45,961 nucleotides of DNA, taken from the IMG/VR virus record IMGVR_UViG_3300008113_000088, positions 1 through 45,961 of that record. One strand, written 5' to 3'. Made by a program: the position numbers and the translations under genes. The stretch comes from a virus. Under the pieces are notes generated by a model that saw only the letters and a list, made by a program, of their open reading frames with translations, ran no database searches and was not told the origin of the DNA. Positions 8,352 through 19,500 of this stretch are shown in pieces. Numbering within the stretch: the first letter of the stretch is position 1; every line of letters starts with the position of its first letter.

Positions 8352-8562
8352 TTAATTCTAATAGCAAATTTTTAATTTGAGTCATTTCAGATTTTAAATC
8401 ATGTAGATCATTTTCAATTTGATTAATTTTATCGAATTTGGTTTTTCGATTTTGATAACTTTTCATGTATGACTCATATTCATATAAGTTATCATTTATT
8501 ATGGCACCACTTTCAACATCTCTATATAGACCTGGATGACCATCTACCATTAATTTTTTCAT
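8329..8562 (-). CDS. Small coiled-coil protein of the fibre cluster
   Basis: 77 residues when started at MKKLMVDGHPGLYRDVESGA. That start lies 4 nt after the DUF4815 gene stop. A start further upstream would overlap that gene by tens of bases and lacks the recognisable N-terminus. The C-terminal half is a coiled coil (KINQIENDLHDLKSEMTQIK). Small proteins with the GHPGLYRD signature are common beside fibre genes in cyanophages. Function unknown, possibly a chaperone or minor virion protein. Confidence 0.75.
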   Translation of the reverse strand: MKKLMVDGHPGLYRDVESGAIINDNLYEYESYMKSYQNRKTKFDKINQIENDLHDLKSEMTQIKNLLLELNERSTSH

Positions 8563-8566
8563 AATT

Positions 8567-11500
8567 TTAAACTGCGAGAGAGATAGCTCTAAAGTTTCTA
8601 ATTTTAATGATATTTGTTTGATCTTCTGCAATCATGCAAATTTTCACTGCGTATTGTTTAAATTCTGGTAAATTTTTCAATTCAAATTCAAAGGCTTTAT
8701 AATCATTTGAATTTGAAGATTTTGGATATGATAGGGATGGCACTTCAACATAACCACTCTGATTAAATGAAGTTAAATTGCCATCTCCAACAGCTTTAAC
8801 AAATACTTTTATGTCAGAATAAGATCCATTTAAACCTTGAGTTCTAACTGCATCAAAGAATACTTTAATTGATGTAGAAACTCCTTCTAAAGTAACTTTT
8901 TTAGTTATATATGATGAATAAAATCCAGATGACGGAGTTAATTCTGCTGAAATATCAATATCATTATCTATAAGTTTTTTACTCAATCTGTTTGATACTG
9001 TATTAATAGAGGACCCATATAGTTCTATGATAGGACTTACATTATCAGAAGATGAAGACATATTTACATTTAATTTCAATGTAGTCGGGGATCCTGGATA
9101 ATATACTGCAGTATTTGGGGAAGAAGCAATCAATCTAGATGAATTCATTTTACAATATTTTTTATTTTCAATGGATTCTTGATTTAATTGACTAAATGAA
9201 TTCTTAGGTCCATATAAAGAACTTCCACTTACACTAGTAAATGTTATAGACATATCCGTAGATGGAAGAACTAAATTATTTAAATTTGGATATAATTCTT
9301 CATATTGAATATTTCTAGAAGCTTTTGCAGTATCTCCTCCACTTCTTAAATCTAATGATGCTTTACTGATAGTTGAAATTTTATAATTATCAAAATCTAT
9401 TACATCTACTATTTTATGTACTTTATTAATTTCTATTAATGGAATGCCATTTAAATTATAACACATTACAGGAGAATTTAAAGAATGGCCAGTTGCAACA
9501 GTACCGGCAATACCTCTTTCCGAAACACTTAATGTATTTCCTGATTTTGAAGTATATTTTATAATTTCATTATCTATCATTAAATATCCAGGATTAGAAG
9601 CACTGACTGGAAATCCATTAACTGTTTGCCATGTAGTTGATGATGCATTTCCTACCGTAATATTTCCAATGTATGTGGATGTAATTGAAGTATTTAATAT
9701 TGTTGCAGGTGCATCTGAAGTAATACCTGAAATTCTAACATAATTTTGTGTAGTATTCATACAATGATTTGGCTGGAACACAGTAATATCAGATGAATTT
9801 AAAGTCATTTGCAGCGGACTTTGAATTAAAGTCACATCTGCAACTGGATCATTATTTAAAACGCATGTATATGTTGAATTTGTAGCAAATTTTGCTCTAT
9901 TGATAGTAAATTTAATATCTTCAAATTGATCTGGAGTCCATGTAGACATATTCTGAGATTTAAATAGTGATCCAGAATATGGTTGTTTATCAATAGCGTA
10001 TGAAGTAGTTACATCAGCTTCATTAAGTCTAGAAATCCAAATTTTGTATAATTTTGAATCACTTTTTACTACAAATGCATAATACGTATCTTGATTTAAA
10101 TATACTAAAGATGGAAATGTAAATTTGGTCGCACGAGAAGCATCGGAAGAAATGTTTACATTAGATGCCTGAACTATTGCAACTGAGTTTGGAACTACAG
10201 TATTAGTAAGTGTTCCGTTTTCCATTGTTCTAATTTCGATAGAAACTGGAGTTGTGGAATCTTTTGACTGAAAATATAAATCAATTGAAGATAGGAACAC
10301 TCCACCCTGAGAATCTACATAGAATGATTGAGCTACTGGATCTCCTCCACCAGCCGGTGGAGGTGGTGGTGGGAATGCAATAAATCTTACTGTGGTTCCT
10401 CTAATTGGACCAGAAGAAATTTCTGGCAAATCCAGCGACATAACGTTACTGGTTAAATTCACAGTAGTTCCTAAAGTATCATATGTAGCTACTGCACTAG
10501 TCTCGGAAATACCATAAATTGAAGTTCCAGTAACTTGGTCGCAAACTTTAAAGGATAAGTTGCCAGTCTCAAAAGTATCTGGAGGAATTACTAGAAATGC
10601 TTCCAAGCTACCAGCTGCATCTGTTTTAACTCTGGCTAAATTTAGTAAAGTTACTTTTCCAATTGCACCAGAAGTTTCTCCAATAATATAAAATGTAGAA
10701 TTTAAAATTGTTGGATTTAACTGAGTTCCATCAGACGTAGTTGGTGGCTGTATTGATAGATATGTACTAGATGAAGTATAATTTCCCAGCGATGAACTAA
10801 TTACAGTAGTTTCTATAGTAGTTGATTCTGGAGGAGTAGTTACTGTATTAGTATTGGATAAAAATACCTTTTCTCCAATTACAAAAGTTCCAGTCCTCTC
10901 GGTCATATCAATAATGTCCAGTGGAAAAATCATTTCATCATGTAGAACTTCATCAACAAAGAAATGAATTACAGTATTGGCTTTTAACTTATTGGCACTT
11001 AAATAAACTAGTCTAGAACGAACAAACCTGTTTACTTCAATATTATTAATACTATCTCCAACTTCAATATCTTGAGTAAATGTTGTAAATGTATTGTCTA
11101 CTTCTCCAACATTACTAACATTTAATGTTCCCCCTGCAACTTGAAGTCTAGGAACAATATTTCTATTCCAATCATTCCATTGATCTGCTAATGCAGTTGT
11201 GCGATCAAATAGTGCTCTAAAAGGAGTGCTTAAATCTATTTGTTGAGTGTTAGTCTCAGTTCTAACAGTATCAAACCATACATCTTTATTTGGTTGTAAA
11301 TTAATTTCTCCATTCCATGAAATAACTTCAAATGGTTGTAGATTTTCTACTCTACTAGCGTATTGCTGACTAATATATTCATTTTCAGTGTACGGTAAAG
11401 TTACTATAGATCCTGACTTTACTGTAGTTGATGCTTGATCATAATTTACTCCAATTTTAGTTGCATATGGATATGGCCTCAATATTGCATTATCAGTATC

Positions 11501-14500
11501 AATAGATGCAGTATAATTAACATTATTTAAATCTGCAAAATCAGTAGTTTTAAAATTATCTGCAATAAATCCAGTTTTAAATCTATTATTTCCAAATTCA
11601 TCTAGTATTAATAAACTGTTGGTTCCAATTTCTAGTAGATTTAATGATGTTAAATTTTCTACGGTTTCTAAACGTTTATCAATTGATGAAATATCTTTCA
11701 TTGTATAACGTTTAAAATCACTAATTTTAACACTTGCCAGAGAAGCATCCTTCATGTATGGTGGAATTGTTACTGTAGCCAGTAACAATGAATTTTGAAC
11801 TTCTTGAGGTTCTTGTGGAAAATTAGATTCGGATCCTTTTAGTACTAATAGATTGTTATTTTCATCTAAAAATATTTTATCAATTCTTCCAAGATAATAA
11901 TCATAATCTGCACTAATAATTTCACCTGGATATGTAAATGCAGTAATTGGTCTATTTGAAAGAGATATAGAATTAAACAAATCAAATGCAGAATTAGTTT
12001 CTACAAAAGGAGATGATAATGTGCCAGAAGTTCCTGAAACTGAAGACGGTAGAGTTTCATATCTAAAATCTACAATATCAGTGTACGCAATCCCATTATA
12101 TGTTGTGGGTGTAGTTGAAAATGGTTCTTCCGTAAAATTATATGAATTTGCAGTGTAAAAATCATTCGATGTATTGGAATGAATATAATAATCAAATATT
12201 ACAATAAATTTATTTGTTGGAATTGGCCTTCCATCGTTTCTAACTAATTTTGAAATATTATAAAATTCAGTGGAATCATTCTTAACTAAATTAAAATTGT
12301 TTGTAATATCTATGTAATTTCCATGTGTAACTGAAGTAATAAATTTACCTTGCACATTAGAATTTCCTGCGACTACAATTTCTAGAGGTTGAGTAAATGT
12401 AACTGGAAATTTATTGGATGTTAAATATTTAATATATAATGTATTTCCACTTATAGAAATAACTCTAGCATTAGCTAATTCATAATAAATTATATCTCCT
12501 ACTTGTATTTGGCTTGAGCTATTTACTACAACTTTATCAAATAAAGATGTATTTGCATCTGATGCAGATGTAGCTTCATGTATTGCATGAATTCTATATA
12601 CATCAGCAAATTTTAATGAAATTTCTTTATCTGAAATTCTAGTTCCATATTTGACGTTTGAACTATTTTTTTGCTTATCTACCAATAAACATGTAAATTT
12701 ATTTGCGGTTTTGAGTTTTAATGATGGATTATTTACTCTTACTTTATATGTAACTAATACTGAAGACCCAATTAATGTACTATCAACGTCTAAACGCACA
12801 CTATTTGACTGAGAAGATTCGTTTACTGTATAATTAATATTTCCTGTGGAACTATTTGAAACACTTATATCTCCGGTTGATATAGAATAATCTGAAGTTG
12901 TTGAAATGATAATAGACGCACTTGAGCTGACAACTTTAAGTTCATTTACTATTTTATAATATGATAAATCTGTTGTTTCTTTAACCGTATTTGGAAATTT
13001 AGAAAAGAAATTTGCTCCAAAAGTTTTTAATTTTGGAACTAATTTTTTAATAGAATAATAATTTCCATTTCCAATACCAGGAGAAGATAGAGTTACCGAT
13101 TCTCCTGAAATTGACTGTATTGTAACAATACTAGTTGCAATTTCAAGTTTCATTCCAGCTTTTAAATCTCTTGAAAAATTAGTAGAGATTCCAGTTAAAA
13201 TATTATTTGATACTGTAAATGAAGATCCAGAAATTGAAATTTTTTCCAATTCTAATTCAGCAGTTGCTCCATTGGATGTAATAATTGAAGTTATATTTTC
13301 AATTTTATAATTTACTGCACTATTAATAATGTATGATGCTGAATTATTACTATTAGTAAATGATACTCCACTGGAAAAATCTCCAGTGGTTTGTCGCACA
13401 GTAATGTTGTTGCCAGTTATTCCATGAACAACGCCTTGATTTCCATTAGATCCAAAAATAAAATCTCCAACTACTAAAGCTGGATTTGTGTCAAATGTAG
13501 TGATAGTAGAAAATAACGTAACATCACAAACAAATAGTCTTCCACTAGAAATTAATCCCAACGATCTACACTGACCAATTTGAGTTCCTGAACTTAATAA
13601 TTGAATTGTAGCTCCAAATGGAATTACTCCACCTGTAATGGTATTAACCTTTAATGTAAAATAATTACCAAAAATTGAAGAAATTCCTTGATTATTCAAA
13701 GATAAAAATGATCTAGGTTTTTCTACTGTTAAATATTTTTTACTTGTATTGGTAAGTTCATATCCTTTCACGTATGCCTTTAGTGGATCTAGTTCAATAG
13801 TATAGTAATCTAACCCATTAATTGCATTACCATCTTCTGCAGTTACAGGTCGATTTAATATTTTTTTTCCATCTGGAAGTGTATCATTTAATTTATAGAC
13901 TCCATTATTCTTTCCAGTATTATAAGTTTCACGAATTCTAAGATTAATATCATTAAGAGTATAATTTCCAGACTCATCATAAGTTCGTCTAGCTAAGTTT
14001 TTTTCTAATTCATCGTAAACTGAAACTTCAACTTGTTCAACTAACTTTCCTCCATCCAGTCTAAGTAATTCAATAAATGCCGAGTCAGTTCCAAAATTAA
14101 TATCTTGTTTTGTCAGTACTGCATCTATTTGTAATCTGTCTGCACCCGGAGCAGTGTAGTTGGAAGAACCAACAGCATTATCATACAAAGTAGAATCTGT
14201 TTCTGCAGTTACTATAGACTCTTGTATAGATAACCCAATTTTATAAGATGGATAGTTGGAATATTGATCTAATATAATAGTTTGTGTAGGTACAGTTACA
14301 AAAAATCCACGAATAAAAAATATTCCTTCTGTGATGTAAGCAGCACTTCCAACATAATCTGTAGCATTTTGAGATGCTGTCACTGCTACTGGATTATTAA
14401 ATTCATCGACTAAAATTTCACCACTAGCAAATTTGGCAAACTGAGTTCCATTTACAATATTTCCAGATGAAATATATTTTACATACAATGTAGCTACGGA

Positions 14501-14863
14501 TTTTTCAGATTCTTCAGCACTAATACTATTAACTACAGTTGCAACTACATTACTTGTTAATCCTCTAACAGTCTTTTCAACTAAATTTTCTCTAATAGTT
14601 TCAAAACTAATAGAGTTTACAGTTGGCTGTACTAATACTGCATGATATTGAGTATTATAACCTGTTTGGCCAGGAATAACTACCGAACCTTCTTTAAATA
14701 CATGCTGTCCAAATTTTTCAATTTGATATTGTAGCATAGACTGCAGAGTGGTTAACTCTCTAGCCTGCACAGGATAGTTTGGCTTGAATAATACCTTATA
14801 AAATTTTTTATTTTCAGTAAAATCATCAAAGTATGGTTGCAAACTAAGATCTGTATTTTGCAT
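8567..14863 (-). CDS. Giant DUF4815 virion protein (baseplate/fibre)
   Basis: 2098 residues. The N-terminus (YFDDFTENKKFYKVLFKP, ARELTTLQSMLQYQIEKFG, FKEGSVVIPG) is the DUF4815 signature of cyanophage structural proteins. The long middle consists of beta repeats. A proline hinge, FPPPPPPAGGGDPVAQSFYV, lies near residue 1500 and separates it from a C-terminal region resembling a jelly-roll fibre head. A module MIDNEIIKYTSKSGN...ERGIAGT is shared with other virion proteins here. It lies after gp8, the place of T4 genes 9-10, so it probably links baseplate to fibres. Shine-Dalgarno GAAGG, and a late box upstream. Confidence 0.9.
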   Translation of the reverse strand: MQNTDLSLQPYFDDFTENKKFYKVLFKPNYPVQARELTTLQSMLQYQIEKFGQHVFKEGSVVIPGQTGYNTQYHAVLVQPTVNSISFETIRENLVEKTVRGLTSNVVATVVNSISAEESEKSVATLYVKYISSGNIVNGTQFAKFASGEILVDEFNNPVAVTASQNATDYVGSAAYITEGIFFIRGFFVTVPTQTIILDQYSNYPSYKIGLSIQESIVTAETDSTLYDNAVGSSNYTAPGADRLQIDAVLTKQDINFGTDSAFIELLRLDGGKLVEQVEVSVYDELEKNLARRTYDESGNYTLNDINLRIRETYNTGKNNGVYKLNDTLPDGKKILNRPVTAEDGNAINGLDYYTIELDPLKAYVKGYELTNTSKKYLTVEKPRSFLSLNNQGISSIFGNYFTLKVNTITGGVIPFGATIQLLSSGTQIGQCRSLGLISSGRLFVCDVTLFSTITTFDTNPALVVGDFIFGSNGNQGVVHGITGNNITVRQTTGDFSSGVSFTNSNNSASYIINSAVNYKIENITSIITSNGATAELELEKISISGSSFTVSNNILTGISTNFSRDLKAGMKLEIATSIVTIQSISGESVTLSSPGIGNGNYYSIKKLVPKLKTFGANFFSKFPNTVKETTDLSYYKIVNELKVVSSSASIIISTTSDYSISTGDISVSNSSTGNINYTVNESSQSNSVRLDVDSTLIGSSVLVTYKVRVNNPSLKLKTANKFTCLLVDKQKNSSNVKYGTRISDKEISLKFADVYRIHAIHEATSASDANTSLFDKVVVNSSSQIQVGDIIYYELANARVISISGNTLYIKYLTSNKFPVTFTQPLEIVVAGNSNVQGKFITSVTHGNYIDITNNFNLVKNDSTEFYNISKLVRNDGRPIPTNKFIVIFDYYIHSNTSNDFYTANSYNFTEEPFSTTPTTYNGIAYTDIVDFRYETLPSSVSGTSGTLSSPFVETNSAFDLFNSISLSNRPITAFTYPGEIISADYDYYLGRIDKIFLDENNNLLVLKGSESNFPQEPQEVQNSLLLATVTIPPYMKDASLASVKISDFKRYTMKDISSIDKRLETVENLTSLNLLEIGTNSLLILDEFGNNRFKTGFIADNFKTTDFADLNNVNYTASIDTDNAILRPYPYATKIGVNYDQASTTVKSGSIVTLPYTENEYISQQYASRVENLQPFEVISWNGEINLQPNKDVWFDTVRTETNTQQIDLSTPFRALFDRTTALADQWNDWNRNIVPRLQVAGGTLNVSNVGEVDNTFTTFTQDIEVGDSINNIEVNRFVRSRLVYLSANKLKANTVIHFFVDEVLHDEMIFPLDIIDMTERTGTFVIGEKVFLSNTNTVTTPPESTTIETTVISSSLGNYTSSSTYLSIQPPTTSDGTQLNPTILNSTFYIIGETSGAIGKVTLLNLARVKTDAAGSLEAFLVIPPDTFETGNLSFKVCDQVTGTSIYGISETSAVATYDTLGTTVNLTSNVMSLDLPEISSGPIRGTTVRFIAFPPPPPPAGGGDPVAQSFYVDSQGGVFLSSIDLYFQSKDSTTPVSIEIRTMENGTLTNTVVPNSVAIVQASNVNISSDASRATKFTFPSLVYLNQDTYYAFVVKSDSKLYKIWISRLNEADVTTSYAIDKQPYSGSLFKSQNMSTWTPDQFEDIKFTINRAKFATNSTYTCVLNNDPVADVTLIQSPLQMTLNSSDITVFQPNHCMNTTQNYVRISGITSDAPATILNTSITSTYIGNITVGNASSTTWQTVNGFPVSASNPGYLMIDNEIIKYTSKSGNTLSVSERGIAGTVATGHSLNSPVMCYNLNGIPLIEINKVHKIVDVIDFDNYKISTISKASLDLRSGGDTAKASRNIQYEELYPNLNNLVLPSTDMSITFTSVSGSSLYGPKNSFSQLNQESIENKKYCKMNSSRLIASSPNTAVYYPGSPTTLKLNVNMSSSSDNVSPIIELYGSSINTVSNRLSKKLIDNDIDISAELTPSSGFYSSYITKKVTLEGVSTSIKVFFDAVRTQGLNGSYSDIKVFVKAVGDGNLTSFNQSGYVEVPSLSYPKSSNSNDYKAFEFELKNLPEFKQYAVKICMIAEDQTNIIKIRNFRAISLAV

Positions 14864-14896
14864 CTATTTAACCTTCAAATTTTTTGTTCTTTTTAT

Positions 14897-14904
14897 TATT
14901 TATT
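14897..14904 (-). promoter_or_regulatory. Late promoter box before DUF4815 gene
   Basis: Minus strand AATAAATA in the short gap between gp8 and the DUF4815 gene, about 35 nt before its ATG. It has the same flanking AT-rich sequence as the other late boxes. Confidence 0.65.
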
Positions 14905-16509
14905 TTAAAACTCGATAACCAATTTAACATCTTCAATTTGATCATTAGAACGGAATACTGGTTTTCTATTTTCAACATATAAAATATTGCCACTATATGG
15001 AGTTATTTCGGAAGTAAAATAACCATTTGTAAACTGAATTGCAGGTAGCCCTGCGATTGTACCTGTGAATGCAGAGTCCGGTGTAGCAGACCCAGTTGAG
15101 CTAGAAATTGCAGAATTTCCTTCAAATGCAATCAATTTATTTTTGCTGCCTACAGATTCTTGAGCTGCTGAAATATATTCATTTTGATAATATCTTAAAA
15201 CTTTGTTTATTGTATCCCAATGAATAACTCTTCCTTTTGCTTCATATGTAACTCCATTGACTGTTCTAGTTTGAGTTATAATTTCACCATTTAAAAATGT
15301 AGTTGTTTCTGGTGTAGTGTCTAAAAATTTAACTGCTTTACACACTGTTCCAGTAGTTTCAACAAAATCTAAACTACTAATTTGAGGATCTTCGATAAGT
15401 CCAAATCTTCTAAACTCCATGTTAACTGGAATATCACCATTGCCATCTAAGAATTCAATACTTTTATTAATCATCACCCTATATCCACCTAATTCACTAA
15501 GTGCATTTTTGCCATGGCCCCCTGGAGGAGAAATAATTGGGATAATATTTGCTGTAGTTGCATTTATTCCCAATCCCACTATAGAACCACTTAAATTACT
15601 TGTAGAATAGCATTTGGATAAATCAATATATCCAAATGTATATCCAGTACCTACTGCAGAAACGGATGCATTAGTAATTACTCCTGAAGAGATTGTAATT
15701 TGAACAATACCTCCTGTTCCATTTCCATCAATACTAGTATAAACAGTTCCAGATGTAGTGCTGCCGTTAATAACAAGTCCAGAACCAGCATTTTGAATAA
15801 GTACTTGATCAATTGAACCGGAAATTGCAGCATTTACAACTGTAGATTCTATTTTAACTGGAATAAAATCTGTAGACACAAATTTGATATAATCTGCAAC
15901 TCCTATAGTATACATATATTTCCATCTATATCCATCCCCAGTAGTTTGTATAGTTGGAGTAGTTGCAGATGGTTTTACGGTTGATGGTTTTCCATTAGGA
16001 TATGCCCCCCCAGCTGGAGTCTGGCCATTGTAAATACATTTGTATACACGAAAATCGTCAGTCAGCACATAAAAACTAGAATCATATAATTTTGGTTGTA
16101 GTGATGCTTTAGCTAAATTTGATGGTCCATAATCATGCCTATACATATCATATACAATTCCAGATTGCCAATTTCTTTTACGAATTACATGAGAAACATC
16201 TGCTGGCTGAATTCGTTTAATTGCTATCATATCATCATAAATTTCATTTAGTTCATCTAAGTTATCGACTGGATTTGGGGGTGTTTGATCACTAACTGAT
16301 GATAACGAACCATATTTTTCTTTGATTGTGCCATTCACATCATTCCAATTATAAGATCTTCCAATGAACAAATATATTTTACTTCTATATGCCTGAGCAC
16401 TAGTAGAAGAATCTACATCTTGAGTTTGGCCTGTAAAAGGCTCTGCAAGTGATTCTATAAATTGTTGTGCTGCAAACACTCTAAAATTATCAGTTACTAA
16501 AGAAGGCAT
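14905..16509 (-). CDS. gp8: Baseplate wedge subunit gp8
   Basis: 534 residues against 334 in T4. The N-terminal 200 residues follow gp8: VTDNFRVFAAQQFIESL, YLFIGRSYNWND, PPNPVDNLDELNEIYDDMIA, KRIQPADVSHVIRKRNWQSG, and IVYDMYRHDYG. The middle contains an inserted beta segment with QNAGSGL and VSAVGTGYTFGYIDL, the glycine-aromatic module also present in gp14. gp8 forms part of the wedge around gp6/gp7. Shine-Dalgarno AAGGAT, and a late box overlaps the end of the upstream gene. Confidence 0.92.
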   Translation of the reverse strand: MPSLVTDNFRVFAAQQFIESLAEPFTGQTQDVDSSTSAQAYRSKIYLFIGRSYNWNDVNGTIKEKYGSLSSVSDQTPPNPVDNLDELNEIYDDMIAIKRIQPADVSHVIRKRNWQSGIVYDMYRHDYGPSNLAKASLQPKLYDSSFYVLTDDFRVYKCIYNGQTPAGGAYPNGKPSTVKPSATTPTIQTTGDGYRWKYMYTIGVADYIKFVSTDFIPVKIESTVVNAAISGSIDQVLIQNAGSGLVINGSTTSGTVYTSIDGNGTGGIVQITISSGVITNASVSAVGTGYTFGYIDLSKCYSTSNLSGSIVGLGINATTANIIPIISPPGGHGKNALSELGGYRVMINKSIEFLDGNGDIPVNMEFRRFGLIEDPQISSLDFVETTGTVCKAVKFLDTTPETTTFLNGEIITQTRTVNGVTYEAKGRVIHWDTINKVLRYYQNEYISAAQESVGSKNKLIAFEGNSAISSSTGSATPDSAFTGTIAGLPAIQFTNGYFTSEITPYSGNILYVENRKPVFRSNDQIEDVKLVIEF

Positions 16510-16543
16510 TAGTTTTATCCTTGTAGTTAGTCTTTTGTATAAT

Positions 16544-16551
16544 TATTTATT
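16544..16551 (-). promoter_or_regulatory. Late promoter box before gp8
   Basis: Minus strand AATAAATA, about 35 nt upstream of the gp8 ATG. It abuts the stop codon of the 2680-aa gene. Confidence 0.65.
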
Positions 16552-19500
16552 TAAATAAACCCATCAAAATACACGAGTGTATTTTGCGTATGTGAAGTTG
16601 CATTTGACCCTCGTGTACATCCAAATAAACGTGGATATGCTTCATCTGTATTAATAATGGTATATTCTATTATTTCAGAGTCTATGATAACTTTATAACT
16701 ATCATAACCTTCACCTTTATTCTTTAAATTTATAGATGTTATAGTTCCAGAAGAATTTAGTACAGGTTCGATAATACATCCAAATCCCCCACCTCCAACA
16801 ACTTTAATTTCTATATCTTTCTCATTATAATTGCTGCCACCATTTATAAGTTGTACTTTAGTTACTCTGCCATTGCTAACAAATGGTATAAATGTTGCGC
16901 CAGAACCAGTAGATGAATTTACAGTAATTTGAATATTACTAGATCCAAATCTATAGGAATTAAAAATTTTAACAAATTCTTGACTAGAATTCATTGTTTC
17001 ATTCAATTTAGTTGCAAATGTAACAGAAGATTTACTAGTTAAATTTTGTTGCTCTACGTATGAGTATGCAGTAGCAACTACTGTAGGATTAACATATTGA
17101 TCATATCCTTCAATTTGAATTTTTACAGGTCCAACTACAGCATTTCCAGAATTTATATCTATGGTAGCACTTCCTACCGCATTGTATCCAGAACCCTTTG
17201 CAACTAATATAACTGGGTCTGTATAATTATTTCCCCCAGCAGTAATATTAAAACTAGTAACTTTACCATTTGCTATAGTAGTATTTGCACTAAACCCAGA
17301 AGCTTTATTTCCGGTGTATGGCTCAGTTTTTAATACCGTAGGTGATAGTACCGAAGTTACTATTCTAGAATTTTCTTCTCCATCAATTGCTAATGTATCT
17401 CCTGGGGAAATTTGATATGAAATATCTGTTGTATTTACATCAGAATAAGTTCCCCTAAAATCTAAAATTGTTAACTTATTAGTTCCAGTGATATTATTAG
17501 TAAATACTATTTTGTTATTATCAATATAATAATCATACAATGGACTTTGAATATTTCCATTTTTAATAACTAAAATTTGATTTTCATGTTTTCTTGGCCT
17601 TTCTATAACTGCATTTGGGTAATAATCTGTGGCATCTATTTTCTTTAAATTATATACTTTACCCCCAAACCCGGAAGTAATGGTTTGTAATTTTAGGAAT
17701 GACCCTACAGATTTAACTGAAATTATATCTGTACTAACTGGAGCAGTTGTAAACTGAATTTGACTATTATTATCTCCCTGTAATGTATAGTCTACACCAG
17801 GGTCAAGAATTTTGCCATTTTTAGTTATGATAATACTTGATTCAGAAGCTATTGAATCGTTTTCTATAGTTCCAACTGGGGTAAAGTTTTGCTCATTTAA
17901 GAACATATTGAATTTAGTGTTTACTCCATTATATGGAGTATTGATTTGATCAAGTAATTTTATGAGTCCTTCAAATTTAATTCCAAATAGTGTGCTACTT
18001 ATATTTTGAGTAATATTTAAATCTACATTGTTGGTATTTACATATGAGAAATTTTGTAGTTCTTCAAAACACCATTGTGTTGTGCCAAAAATACATAAAT
18101 TTGATCTTTCTGCCGTAGAAATAGACTGACTCAGTGTATATCTATTAGCTGTTCCAGTTGCTGTTAAATTTACTACAGTATTACCGTGCATTCTAACCAT
18201 GAAGATAACATCAGTAGGATTTGGAGGTTGAGTAAAGTACACCATACCCCTTTGTGAAGATAACGTATATTGAACTCCAGGATGTTGAATTCTCCCATTT
18301 ATTGATACTAAAATATCTGCATCTGTTACAATATCTGCAACAACTAAATTATTATTATTGTAATAGGTTCTAAATTTAGTTCTATATCCATCAGTATAAT
18401 CGTCAAATTTATCAATAGTTGTTGTAGCTACAGTTTTTATAACAAATGCATTTGTAATTGGTATATTTTCACTTAAAGTTATAGTATTTCCAGATATAGT
18501 AAAATTGTCGTTGTAAAATTGATTAGTTCCATCTAAGTATACAATTATATTTTTATATTGTTCTGGGGGAATTGATGATGCTAATGTAATTGTAGTTCCA
18601 TTAATATTTGTAATTGAAATTTTATCATTTCCATGGCAATATAGTAGGTATATGTCATCCTCAACAGTTATGTTCGTAGTAAATGTAATAAATCCATTAC
18701 CTGTAGTGTAATCAACTTCAGGATTTTGAACAATACCATTTCGTAGAAGTAGAATATCTGAAATTTCAACTGGATTTACACTAGAATAATTTGAAAGTAA
18801 TTTATAAGTTGATTTTGAATAATTATCATCAAAATCATCTATAATTTCTGTTTCATTAGAACCAATTTGATAAATGTGCACTTCACTACCAGCTAATATT
18901 CCAGGAATAGTAATTAATGACCCAGATACAGAATATGAAGTAGTAGGTAATTGATATACACCATTTATACTGACAATTAAATCTGAATTAATTGGAGGTT
19001 CGGTGGCTATCGGTGATCCATTTATTTGTAAACTATAAGTTTCAACTCCAGAAACAGTAGTAATCGTATCAAAAGTTCTTTTTTGATTTTGAAACGCTAA
19101 TATTGTAACATTATCAAATGATAAACTAACAAATCCTGCAAAAATTAATCTATTTGTGCCACTATCAAAACTCCAAGAATTTCCTACTTGTAGAGTTCCA
19201 TTTACAAAAATTAAAAGTGTGTTAATATCTACTGCTGGAGTTTGACTTGTATATTGTAAAGTCGTAGTATTATATTGTGTAAATCTATTTGTAATATTAA
19301 CTAAATCATTTGATTTATAATTTACAATATGCAATGGCTCTTGTGTGGTCAATGGAGAGTCAAATTGAATATATCTTGCATTAGAATTTCCTCCAATAGT
19401 ATAATCTACATCTGGTTTTTGATAAACTCCATTTCTAGTAATTATCAAATTACTAGAACTATACACTTGAGAACTAACATAGTTTGTTGTTAATGCAAAA